In this document: in pieces, positions 35,470 through 42,599 of the stretch | How the letters are laid out: the number at the start of each line of letters is the position of its first letter | Numbering within the stretch: position 1 is the first letter of the stretch | Source: Carboxylicivirga sp. | GTDB lineage: Bacteria; Bacteroidota; Bacteroidia; Bacteroidales; Marinilabiliaceae | Length of the DNA: 64,000 bases | Assembly (NCBI GenBank): GCA_025210475.1 | Contig: JAOARW010000035.1 | Span: 1 to 64,000, forward strand | Direction: 5' to 3' | Made by a program: the position numbers and the translations under genes | Notes under the pieces: generated by a model | Told to the model about the DNA's origin: nothing | Database searches by the model: none | Seen by the model: the letters and a program-made list of their open reading frames with translations, nothing else

Positions 35470-36084
35470 ATGAGAAAGAAGAATAAAAAGAAAGTCGAAC
35501 GACTAGTCTCTCAATTTGCAAAAGAATTAGGTACGGAAGAATCAACATTTTGGTATTTGATTTTAACTGATCTTAATCGGGTTTTCTCTGAAAGAATTGA
35601 GCCCAATCAGATAAAACTAGGGTCAATAGAAAACAACCTAGTTGAATTAAAAGAAAAAGAGGAAGAGTTAAGAAGGACTATTGAGACAGAGAATAAAAGA
35701 TTGATAAGACAGGAAGAAGAGTTTAATATTAAAAAGAAAAAGGAATTAGGTAATTTAGAAGAAAGAAGAAAAACTTTCGATAATAACCTAAAACTATTAG
35801 AAAGTGATATTTCATCTGTTGATAAGGAAATTGCCGAAATCAAAAATCAAATTAGCGATAAGAAGATTCTTTTAGAAGAGATAAGGTGTGAAAAGAAGGA
35901 GGTTCTTAAAGAGAACAATCAAACGGAAAAGAGTTTAAAGAAAGTTGAATATGAGAAAATGATAAATAATTTCAAAGACAAAGGAAATAGTAAATCCTCA
36001 ATATTAATTATGAGGGTGTTAATTCCTTTATTCACCATTATAGGTATTGCGATAGCTATTTATTTAATAGAATTAAAGAAATGA
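35470..36084 (+). CDS. Coiled-coil protein with C-terminal membrane anchor
   Basis: The 204-aa protein starts with a basic helical segment and then has a long uninterrupted coiled coil (about 50-165, dense in E and K, e.g. LEERRKTFDNNLKLLESDI). A single hydrophobic helix (about 180-200, VLIPLFTIIGIAIAIYLI) sits at the C-terminus, so it is tail-anchored with the coil in the cytoplasm. No family is recognised. It is the first of four tightly packed genes for coiled-coil/membrane proteins. Confidence 0.7.
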   Translation: MRKKNKKKVERLVSQFAKELGTEESTFWYLILTDLNRVFSERIEPNQIKLGSIENNLVELKEKEEELRRTIETENKRLIRQEEEFNIKKKKELGNLEERRKTFDNNLKLLESDISSVDKEIAEIKNQISDKKILLEEIRCEKKEVLKENNQTEKSLKKVEYEKMINNFKDKGNSKSSILIMRVLIPLFTIIGIAIAIYLIELKK

Positions 36085-36090
36085 GATATT

Positions 36091-36486
36091 ATGAATAGAA
36101 ACTTACTAATGATTGGGTTAGGATTAGTAACCATATGGGATGCAGCAACCACTGTGTATGGAACATCAACAATAATTGGAAATGGAGGTATACAAATGAT
36201 GTTATCCGTTTTATTTGGATTATTGTTGGCTGCATTTTTAATTAGAACATTACCAATAATAAAAAACCCAGATAATGACGATATAATTGTTGTAGGTGGA
36301 AAGGTTTTATGGTTTTTAGCTATTTTATATGATTTATTCACATCCTTCACTGGTAATTTTGATTTAATTCTAGGTACCGTTGAAGGTATTCAAAAGACAA
36401 TTATGGCAATTGGATTAACCTTATTTGTATCAAGTGCTCCTATTGGTTTATCTAGTGTTATGTATAGTGATAAATATAAATATTGA
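36091..36486 (+). CDS. Four-TM small membrane protein
   Basis: The 131-aa protein has hydrophobic segments at about 4-24, 33-55, 68-90 and 99-121. The polar loop 56-66 contains NPDNDD. No signature is recognised. It starts 6 bp after the tail-anchored coiled-coil gene and its TGA ends directly before the ATG of the next gene, so translation is probably coupled. It may be the membrane core of the cluster. Confidence 0.7.
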   Translation: MNRNLLMIGLGLVTIWDAATTVYGTSTIIGNGGIQMMLSVLFGLLLAAFLIRTLPIIKNPDNDDIIVVGGKVLWFLAILYDLFTSFTGNFDLILGTVEGIQKTIMAIGLTLFVSSAPIGLSSVMYSDKYKY

Positions 36487-37041
36487 ATGAATTCTATTTT
36501 GGATAAACCAAGGTTTTGGTATTTGTTTATAGTTTTCATTGTTATATCCCTTTTTATATATGGGATGATTCTGGATAGTGGGTTTTCATTAACAACTCAT
36601 CTTTTACAGGAGAAAACTTTATTATCAAATGAAATTGAGAAGATAAAATCTGAAAATATTGCACTTAAAGATAAGTTATCAAGGCAATCATTAAGTGTAC
36701 TCCCTAAGGATTCATTGCTAAGTCGAGTAAAAAGTAATGAGGAGAATTCTCGAATAGAGAATTATGAAATAGCAGGAAGTTATTCAGGTTATTTTATCGA
36801 TGATTTAAATAGCAAGATTCCTACTTATTTAAAAATTGAAATAAACGAGGTTACGGGGGTGATAAAGTTCTTCTTTAAGAATCAATATAGTTTTATGGAA
36901 GTTGGGTATTTCACTAATGAAAAACATATTTTGGATATTAATAAGCTGGGAAGAGGATGGGTGAAAAAAGAGAACGATTATTTAATTATTGAATCATTTG
37001 ATGAGAAATGGATGTTCAAAAAGGACTTTTTAAGATTGTAG
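36487..37041 (+). CDS. Single-TM protein with coiled coil and beta-rich periplasmic domain
   Basis: The 184-aa protein has an N-terminal membrane helix (about 11-30, YLFIVFIVISLFIYGMI). A short coiled coil follows (LLSNEIEKIKSENIALKDKL), then a beta-strand-rich domain (about 90-184, with SYSGYFIDDLN and VTGVIKFFF). It is likely bitopic, with the C-terminal domain outside the cytoplasm. No family is recognised. Its end overlaps the next gene by 34 bp. Confidence 0.65.
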   Translation: MNSILDKPRFWYLFIVFIVISLFIYGMILDSGFSLTTHLLQEKTLLSNEIEKIKSENIALKDKLSRQSLSVLPKDSLLSRVKSNEENSRIENYEIAGSYSGYFIDDLNSKIPTYLKIEINEVTGVIKFFFKNQYSFMEVGYFTNEKHILDINKLGRGWVKKENDYLIIESFDEKWMFKKDFLRL

Positions 37042-37817
37042 CGCTATTTTTTTTTACTATAGCAAGCTGTGAAAGTAATATCAATTCAAAGGAGGTTGAA
37101 GTGTATAAAAATGAAATAAACCTTCTCCAAAATGAAATAAGGAACTTAAGAAGTGATGCATCAAGGAATCAAAAATTACTAGATAATTGGTTCAGGGAGT
37201 TTTCTGATTTGCAATTGGAATTAAACTCTATAAATACAGAGGAGATTATCTTGTTGGAATATAGAAGTAATGAATCACTTTTTGATAAAGAACGTTTGAA
37301 CGATAAACAGATTGCTTTAAGAAAGATTAAAAAAATAAAAAGGTTAATTCATTCCAAGGAACTAGAATTAGAAAGCGAAAAGCTAAAATATAGTGGATTA
37401 AATACCTTAATAACAAATATGAAGGAAGAGATTTCTTACAAAGAACATATAATAAGCAGCTTAAGTAATGAAAATGAAAGGATTAAAGAGCGAAATCGGA
37501 AAATTTCTCATGAACTTAACAATAAAAGGGAAGAAGTAAGAGATCTTAATAATGAATTAGATTGTATTAACACTCAGTTAAACAAGAAATACTATTTGTT
37601 AGTTTCCGCAAAAGAATGTAAAGTACAAGAAGTCACACAAGATTATGTTTCTTTTGATTATAGATTTAAAGATGTAGAAATCTTATCTAATCATCCAGAA
37701 AATAGTTATAAGATTAAAAGAAATGGAAGCAAGACAAGATTAATTATCTCTAATAGTAATTTATTCTGGAAAGAGTCTAATAATATTGTAATCCGTATTA
37801 AGAAGAGGCGACTCTGA
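37008..37817 (+). CDS. Putative lipoprotein with long coiled coil
   Basis: The 269-aa protein has a lipoprotein-type signal (LFKIVALFFFTIASC, Cys21). A coiled coil then runs over most of about 30-195 (EVYKNEINLLQNEIRNLRSD; SKELELESEKLKYSGL). A beta-rich tail follows at about 200-269. It is probably anchored in the envelope and may pair with the coiled coils of the upstream membrane proteins. No family is recognised. The start lies inside the preceding gene. Confidence 0.65.
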   Translation: MDVQKGLFKIVALFFFTIASCESNINSKEVEVYKNEINLLQNEIRNLRSDASRNQKLLDNWFREFSDLQLELNSINTEEIILLEYRSNESLFDKERLNDKQIALRKIKKIKRLIHSKELELESEKLKYSGLNTLITNMKEEISYKEHIISSLSNENERIKERNRKISHELNNKREEVRDLNNELDCINTQLNKKYYLLVSAKECKVQEVTQDYVSFDYRFKDVEILSNHPENSYKIKRNGSKTRLIISNSNLFWKESNNIVIRIKKRRL

Positions 37818-37960
37818 AATCATTTTTGGTACATTTCACTTCTCCAAGTACTATTATGCGATACGCAGCTGCACCATGTTAAACTCGATAATTAAATTAT
37901 GTTAGGGATGTCCCCGCCCATGCACATTAAGAATATGTATTCCATAATTTCATAAATAAA

Positions 37961-38050
37961 TTAAAAATCAAGTAGCTTATTTGTTGCTTCCTTTTTACTT
38001 TCTGTATAAAAACTATTGAGGTAGATTTAGGTGGTTTTCAAACTGCTATT
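37961..38050 (-). pseudogene. Relic of a second tyrosine integrase, C-terminus only
   Basis: The minus strand reads SLKTT, a stop, IYLNSFYTESKK and EATNKLLDF before the terminal stop. The intact integrase at 41144 ends SLKTTQNYLDSFDTESKK and EAANKLLDF. The DNA is clearly homologous over about 90 bp, with Gln changed to a stop codon just before the catalytic Tyr position, which itself is still Tyr. Sequence upstream of this piece is unrelated. The element thus once held, or recombined with, a second related integrase gene. Confidence 0.85.
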
Positions 38051-38305
38051 TTTGCTTTACCTACTGAATTAAGAGTTTCAAAAAAATTGGCTCATTAAAT
38101 TTCTGAAAAGTTTCTGTCTATTTGTTTTATGAGTATTTGTTAAGTGATTTATCAGTATTACAAATAATAAACAAGAAACAATTGGAATTAATAAAGGAAA
38201 TTAATGAGGATAGTGAGAGAATTATAGTCATAAAAATAGGTCTTATATTTTCATTGTTGATTTATACATTTTATATTACCTAATCGGTTTATTGAGCATA
38301 TATTG

Positions 38306-38336
38306 TTGACATTTAATTCTAAACTAGATAGATTTG
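38306..38336 (+). promoter_or_regulatory. Promoter of the outer-membrane protein module
   Basis: TTG (38306-38308), 20 bp, then TAGATTTG (38329-38336). This matches the Bacteroidota consensus and lies 31 bp before the ATG at 38368. Confidence 0.7.
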
Positions 38337-38367
38337 CTCATACTAAACCAAGTTTAACTGAATAATT

Positions 38368-40077
38368 ATGAGTTGTTTGACAAAGCATTATTTTATAAGA
38401 ATAATACTTTTAATTTCATTTCTATCAAATGGATTAATTAAAATTAATTCTCAAGCATCAGCCGAAACTTTATTGTATAAAGAAGATGTAATAAAATTCG
38501 ACACAATTACACGACAATTGGATAGGCTTCCTCCTTTTGATAAAGGTTTTAGGATTGAAATCCCAATTAGAAAGAATGATGTAATAGTTAGTGCATTTAT
38601 GTATAAAGTATATTTAAATCGAAAGTTATTTGAGCCTACTGTTATACATAAAAAAGATCGTTCAAATAGATATACAAAGAGTAATGTAATCAATAGAAGA
38701 TATAGTGAAGATTCAATACAAGTAAGAGACGTTAGGTTGATTAAGGATCTAAATAAGTTCAATTCTAAAGAATATGATTTGATTGAGAACAATATTAAAA
38801 ATGGAAAGCTTATTGATCAAAAATATTCAACAATTGAACCTTTTCTAACTTTAACCGTAGATACGATTTCGCAAGAACTAATTCACCTAATAGTCCCACC
38901 GCTACCTCCAAATTTTCTTTTTGATATCTCACTTACAAAAAGGCTTACTGAAGAGCATCGCAATACACTTGTGAAAGTTACAAGATTTATTTATGAAGGA
39001 AAAGAAGCAGTTGCTAAGAAAAAATACACTGATTTGGTTAAATGCCTAGAACCTGACACAGTGTATAATATATTTCCTCTATCTGTTTTCAAATCTTATT
39101 TTAGCTCTTTTTATAATTTTGAGAGTAAATATTATGAGTCGCATGCAAAAGCAATTTTTGATTCGATAAATAATAATACAACATGGAACAATGTTATTCT
39201 TTCTGATTTTAACAATTTAAATTGGGTAGCTATTGACAGTATTTTTAGTAAGTATAAATTTGATACCAAAACTCTAAACAATCTTTATTTAAGTACACAA
39301 CTTGATGTAAATAATTGGAATCCTATTCTAAGAGGAAGAATTAGCCTTGATGATCAAACTAATGGTCTATTAGACCCATTAGACATCAATGGTAGGATAA
39401 GAAACTTAGAAGTTACATCAAAATCAATTGATTCATTACTTGAAAGTTGTACTCGCTTAAATATTAAATCAAGTGGAGTTACTTATGAATTTGGACGTAA
39501 AATTAGAACAATCCGTGACTCATTGAGAAATAATCAAGAAGAATTAAAAAGTATTAAAGATTCTATATATCAACCTATCAGCGATGTTTCTTATAATAGA
39601 ATAATTGGAGTTAATACGTTTACTCAGGATATAAAAACTAGTTCTGGTAACACAGTGCTTCCTGATTTTGGGCTAGTAAATATTTTTGCCTTTGGTAATT
39701 CTGATATGACTTACTTTTTGAGACCATATCTTGGGGTAAATATTAGCTTTCGTCCAATAAATAAGAATCAGAGAATTTCCCAGATACAAAATAGAACTAT
39801 TTGGCACAGTTTATCATGGACATTAGGTTTAACTCTAGGTTCCATTGAAAATGAAGAATTTGATGATTTGTTTGGTGGTATGACATTCGTAACTGGTGTT
39901 GGAATTCGTGTACATCGTTTTATAAGAGTTACTCCAGGGTTTTCTTTGTTTAAAGAAAAAGATATTAATCCTTTAATTTCTGAATCAACATTGGAAATTG
40001 CACCTTTTGTTTCCATATCCTTCGATTTGGATGTGTCTAATAATGTGCAGAAATTTTACGGTAAAATTTATAAATGA
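38368..40077 (+). CDS. Secreted protein with C-terminal outer-membrane beta-barrel, unknown function
   Basis: The 569-aa protein has a signal peptide (about 1-30, IILLISFLSNGLIKINSQA). A periplasmic or extracellular helical/beta region follows (about 35-400), including a helical hairpin (NGRIRNLEVTSKSIDSLLESC). The last 150 residues have alternating strands (DMTYFLRPYLGVNISFRP; WTLGLTLGSIENEEF) ending VSISFDLDV, like an 8-12 strand barrel. No family is recognised. It heads a three-gene module with a lipoprotein (6 bp away) and a Cys-rich small protein, cargo of the mobile element. Confidence 0.7.
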   Translation: MSCLTKHYFIRIILLISFLSNGLIKINSQASAETLLYKEDVIKFDTITRQLDRLPPFDKGFRIEIPIRKNDVIVSAFMYKVYLNRKLFEPTVIHKKDRSNRYTKSNVINRRYSEDSIQVRDVRLIKDLNKFNSKEYDLIENNIKNGKLIDQKYSTIEPFLTLTVDTISQELIHLIVPPLPPNFLFDISLTKRLTEEHRNTLVKVTRFIYEGKEAVAKKKYTDLVKCLEPDTVYNIFPLSVFKSYFSSFYNFESKYYESHAKAIFDSINNNTTWNNVILSDFNNLNWVAIDSIFSKYKFDTKTLNNLYLSTQLDVNNWNPILRGRISLDDQTNGLLDPLDINGRIRNLEVTSKSIDSLLESCTRLNIKSSGVTYEFGRKIRTIRDSLRNNQEELKSIKDSIYQPISDVSYNRIIGVNTFTQDIKTSSGNTVLPDFGLVNIFAFGNSDMTYFLRPYLGVNISFRPINKNQRISQIQNRTIWHSLSWTLGLTLGSIENEEFDDLFGGMTFVTGVGIRVHRFIRVTPGFSLFKEKDINPLISESTLEIAPFVSISFDLDVSNNVQKFYGKIYK

Positions 40078-40083
40078 TTAAAT

Positions 40084-40797
40084 ATGGATAAGCATGTTTC
40101 TATATTGCTCATGTTTTTACTTCTACTTTCTTGCGAAGAAAAGAAATTGGAAATAGATCAACTTATAAGTAAGGTGTCTTATAGCTCTGATACCATTATC
40201 GCTAATGGATATGATAAAGTTGAAATAGAAATATTTCTAAATAAAAAAGCAGCTACTAAAAATTGGGAGATTGAACTTGTAACCACAAATGGAGTTTTCG
40301 AAGAGTCTGCAGAAAATAAAGTTACTGTAAAAACAGAAGTGTTTCCAGATGGAAATCAGAAAGCTAAAGCCGTATTGGTTTCAACTACAAAGTATAGCAA
40401 TCCTGTTGTATCTATAGAGCTTGAAAATTACAAACGTATTGATACGTTAAATTCAATAATTTCAAAACCTCATTCGATTAGTTTAAGTTCAAATTCGTTT
40501 ACAGTAATTGAGGATTATGGAAGTGAAGTTCTTATAACTGGAAATGTGTTTAATTCTAATGGAGCTAAATCATCAGACGGATTTGGAGTAGTTATTACAG
40601 ATACACTTGAAAATGGAGATCAAATTAATGGTTTAATTAGAGATGGTCAATTAAAAACAAAAAATGGAAAAATATCATTCATATATACACCTGGATTAGT
40701 TGATGCTTATCAAAATATTTTATTAGAGGCATCGATTCCTGGTTATGTCGATGTGGCAGAGGAAATTAAAATATATATTAAACCTAAAGAAGAATAA
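40084..40797 (+). CDS. Lipoprotein with Ig-like domains
   Basis: The 237-aa protein has a lipoprotein signal (ILLMFLLLLSC, Cys17). Two beta-rich domains follow that resemble bacterial Ig/invasin folds: one at about 28-125 with ANGYDKVEIEIFLNKKAA, one at about 130-235 with VLITGNVFNSNGAKSSDGFGV. Such domains act as spacers or adhesive modules at the cell surface. It starts 6 bp after the beta-barrel gene and ends 2 bp before the Cys-rich gene. The exact ligand is unknown. Confidence 0.7.
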   Translation: MDKHVSILLMFLLLLSCEEKKLEIDQLISKVSYSSDTIIANGYDKVEIEIFLNKKAATKNWEIELVTTNGVFEESAENKVTVKTEVFPDGNQKAKAVLVSTTKYSNPVVSIELENYKRIDTLNSIISKPHSISLSSNSFTVIEDYGSEVLITGNVFNSNGAKSSDGFGVVITDTLENGDQINGLIRDGQLKTKNGKISFIYTPGLVDAYQNILLEASIPGYVDVAEEIKIYIKPKEE

Positions 40798-40799
40798 GT

Positions 40800-41042
40800 A
40801 TGAATAGACACTTAATTGAAAACAGACAGCTGTTAAAGGACAAAATGAAGGACATTAAAAAAGAATTTGATGTTATATTAAAGAATAACAACTTACCATT
40901 TAATGTTATCGATTTTTCGGTAAAAGAAACTGAGGATAATATTAGTGAGGCTATAAATAATGGTAACCTAAGACATGATGAGAAAGAGTGTTATTACAAA
41001 TGTGATCCCCATACTGGTAAATGTAGATTAGTATGTTTTTAG
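40800..41042 (+). CDS. 80-aa protein with Cys-rich C-terminus
   Basis: The N-terminal 60 residues are charged and helical. The C-terminus is CYYKCDPHTGKCRLVCF, with the pattern C-x3-C-x6-C-x3-C. There is no signal peptide. The four cysteines could bind zinc or form disulfides. The layout of a charged leader and a short Cys-rich end also resembles a peptide precursor, but no modification enzyme lies nearby. It completes the three-gene module and is followed by an inverted repeat. Confidence 0.6.
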   Translation: MNRHLIENRQLLKDKMKDIKKEFDVILKNNNLPFNVIDFSVKETEDNISEAINNGNLRHDEKECYYKCDPHTGKCRLVCF

Positions 41043-41066
41043 CATTACCTTATTTGTACTAGATAA

Positions 41067-41106
41067 GACTTGATCTAACTAACAGTTCAATTTGTCAGAT
41101 CAAGTC
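41067..41106. terminator. Inverted repeat between convergent genes
   Basis: Perfect 10-bp stem GACTTGATCT / AGATCAAGTC with a 20-nt loop, between the Cys-rich gene and the convergent integrase gene. There is no T-run, so a terminator is inferred from position; a protein-binding site near the integrase is possible. Confidence 0.5.
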
Positions 41107-41143
41107 CGGTATAGTGCAGTTTACTGTACCTATTTTTAGGGGA

Positions 41144-42373
41144 TTAAAAGTCAAGTAACTTATTTGCCGCCTCTTTTTTGCTTTCTGTATCGAAACTATC
41201 GAGGTAGTTCTGAGTGGTTTTCAAACTGCTATGCCCTAAGCTTTCCGATATAAATGAAACTGCAAATCCCGAGTTTTTAAGAATTGTTGAGTAGGTGTGT
41301 CTTGCTGTATAAGTAGTTAATTTGAGGTTAAAACCTAGCTCTATTCCGATTCTTTTCATGTATTTATTTGTCGTCTTTATACCTTGAGTTATCTTCTTTA
41401 ACTCATCAGTAGGAGTTAGATCTTCTGATAACACAGGAAATACGTAGGTGTTTGTCTTGGTTGGTGTATTACCCCATTTTTGGATTATGGTTTTAATCTC
41501 GGGTGTCAAAACAGCTGTAATCGGTTTCAGATTTTGCCTGTTTGTTTTTTCTGTTTTGGCTCTAATAAATGTAATCGTTTCAGCCTTGAAGTCTATGTTT
41601 TTATATTTTAGCCTAAACATGTCTTTCATGTTGATGCCGTTACATAGATAACTGAAAAACCAATAGTCTTTTGCTTTATCCTCAGCCGTTCCTTCAAGAG
41701 TTGAGTATCTGTACAATCTTTTCAAATCATGCTTACTCAATGCTTTCTTTGTATTGCTACTAGCTGGTATTTGATATTTTCCTTTACCGAAGGGATAACT
41801 TAGTTCTGAAATTACTTTATCTCTTATGGCTAGGTTGAAAATCGCCTTTAAAGGTCTTAGATAGAATCCAATTGTAGATATAGATTTACCTGATTTGAGT
41901 ATCCAGTTTTCGTATCTTCTTAAAAATGATATATCGATTTCATTGAAGTATATTTGGTCGCTTTCTCTAAAGGATAATAAAGAGGTTAAGCTGGCTTTGT
42001 ATCCTATCGCCGTATTTACTCTATCTTCTGAGTTTAGTACTTTGATATAGGTCTTATAGTAACTGTTAATTGACGGTCTTCCTTTGGGCGATTTTAGGTA
42101 TTTTTCAAAGGTATCAAAATCAAACTCAGGAAGGTGATTGATGATATCATTTGCAGTTTTCTCAAGAGCTTGAAGGTTTAATTTGGTTTTTTTATTGTCT
42201 CTTTTACTATTAGGAGACATTACTGCCTTATACTCATCAAGTGTTAACACATACTTTGTTGAGTAATACTTTTGTTTTCGCTGATAAGTCACCCTTAACC
42301 TAACGATGTGCCTGTCATCCTTACGTTTTTTTCGAGTGTCTAAGATAATCGCTGTTGATACATTTTTGTTCAT
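41144..42373 (-). CDS. Tyrosine integrase of the element
   Basis: The 409-aa protein has a Bacteroidota-type N-terminal arm and SAM-like core-binding domain (about 1-210), then the catalytic domain. It carries ARHTYST (Arg358), LGHSS (His381) and the nucleophile Tyr390 in TTQNYLDSF. At the site of the first catalytic Arg the sequence reads LCNGINMKDMFRL, without the usual GLR; the same departure is known in some Bacteroides integrases. It is transcribed away from attR, 147 bp from it, and would recombine the 45-bp att sites in tRNA-Ala. Confidence 0.93.
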   Translation of the reverse strand: MNKNVSTAIILDTRKKRKDDRHIVRLRVTYQRKQKYYSTKYVLTLDEYKAVMSPNSKRDNKKTKLNLQALEKTANDIINHLPEFDFDTFEKYLKSPKGRPSINSYYKTYIKVLNSEDRVNTAIGYKASLTSLLSFRESDQIYFNEIDISFLRRYENWILKSGKSISTIGFYLRPLKAIFNLAIRDKVISELSYPFGKGKYQIPASSNTKKALSKHDLKRLYRYSTLEGTAEDKAKDYWFFSYLCNGINMKDMFRLKYKNIDFKAETITFIRAKTEKTNRQNLKPITAVLTPEIKTIIQKWGNTPTKTNTYVFPVLSEDLTPTDELKKITQGIKTTNKYMKRIGIELGFNLKLTTYTARHTYSTILKNSGFAVSFISESLGHSSLKTTQNYLDSFDTESKKEAANKLLDF

Positions 42374-42519
42374 GTCTAAAAAGTAACATACATATTAACA
42401 TACAAATGTAGTAAGATTTGGTAATTTTCAACAAAACCCAGAAATCCAAATGTTTGTAACTAATTGAAAAAGTGACATTTTATAAGTGGTGGTAATTTTT
42501 GGTAAGATTCATAAATTTA
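42374..42519. promoter_or_regulatory. Upstream region of integrase, next to attR
   Basis: This AT-rich spacer between the integrase start and attR should hold the integrase promoter and arm sites. I see no exact repeats that I can name as arm sites. Confidence 0.3.
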
Positions 42520-42564
42520 ACTGGCAGTCAAAAGGTCAGCGGTTCGATTCCGCTATTCTCCACA
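42520..42564 (+). repeat. attR, second copy of the 45-bp direct repeat
   Basis: Identical to 25660-25704. It is the 3' part of tRNA-Ala from the anticodon loop onward, without a 5' half, and marks the right end of the element. Confidence 0.93.
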
Positions 42565-42565
42565 G

Positions 42566-42599
42566 AAATCTCGTGTCAGAAGATGCGAGATTTTTTTTT
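42566..42599 (+). terminator. Original tRNA-Ala terminator, now displaced
   Basis: Stem AAATCTCG / CGAGATTT with a 12-nt loop and a run of nine T directly after attR. Before integration it would have followed the tRNA by one base. Confidence 0.85.

Larger units (their letters stand above)
37818..38367. other. Spacer with integrase relic and promoter
   Basis: No intact gene. It contains the 3' relic of a second integrase (37961-38050) and a promoter for the gene at 38368. A short frame around 38140-38280 (helical, ending in a hydrophobic stretch) lacks a good start and is not called. Confidence 0.5.
25660..42564. mobile_element. Integrated genetic element at tRNA-Ala, about 16.9 kb
   Basis: The boundaries are the 45-bp direct repeats, and the interior is visibly more AT-rich than the flanks. 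Contents left to right are: zinc-ribbon regulator, Xis-like protein, unknown 143-aa protein, gene II/X-type Rep, XRE regulator, small membrane protein, duplicated non-coding region, coiled-coil membrane protein, retron-like locus, serine resolvase, two unknown envelope clusters, and tyrosine integrase. Integrase plus Xis plus rolling-circle-type Rep fits an integrative replicating element, either a satellite, a filamentous-phage-like prophage or a mobilizable element. I found no relaxase, coupling protein, Zot/pI or capsid gene. A second integrase relic suggests it is composite. Confidence 0.9.

Noticed and set aside
42520..42564. Second tRNA-Ala gene
   Set aside because: Only the part from the anticodon loop onward is present; the 5' half of the cloverleaf is missing. 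It is attR.
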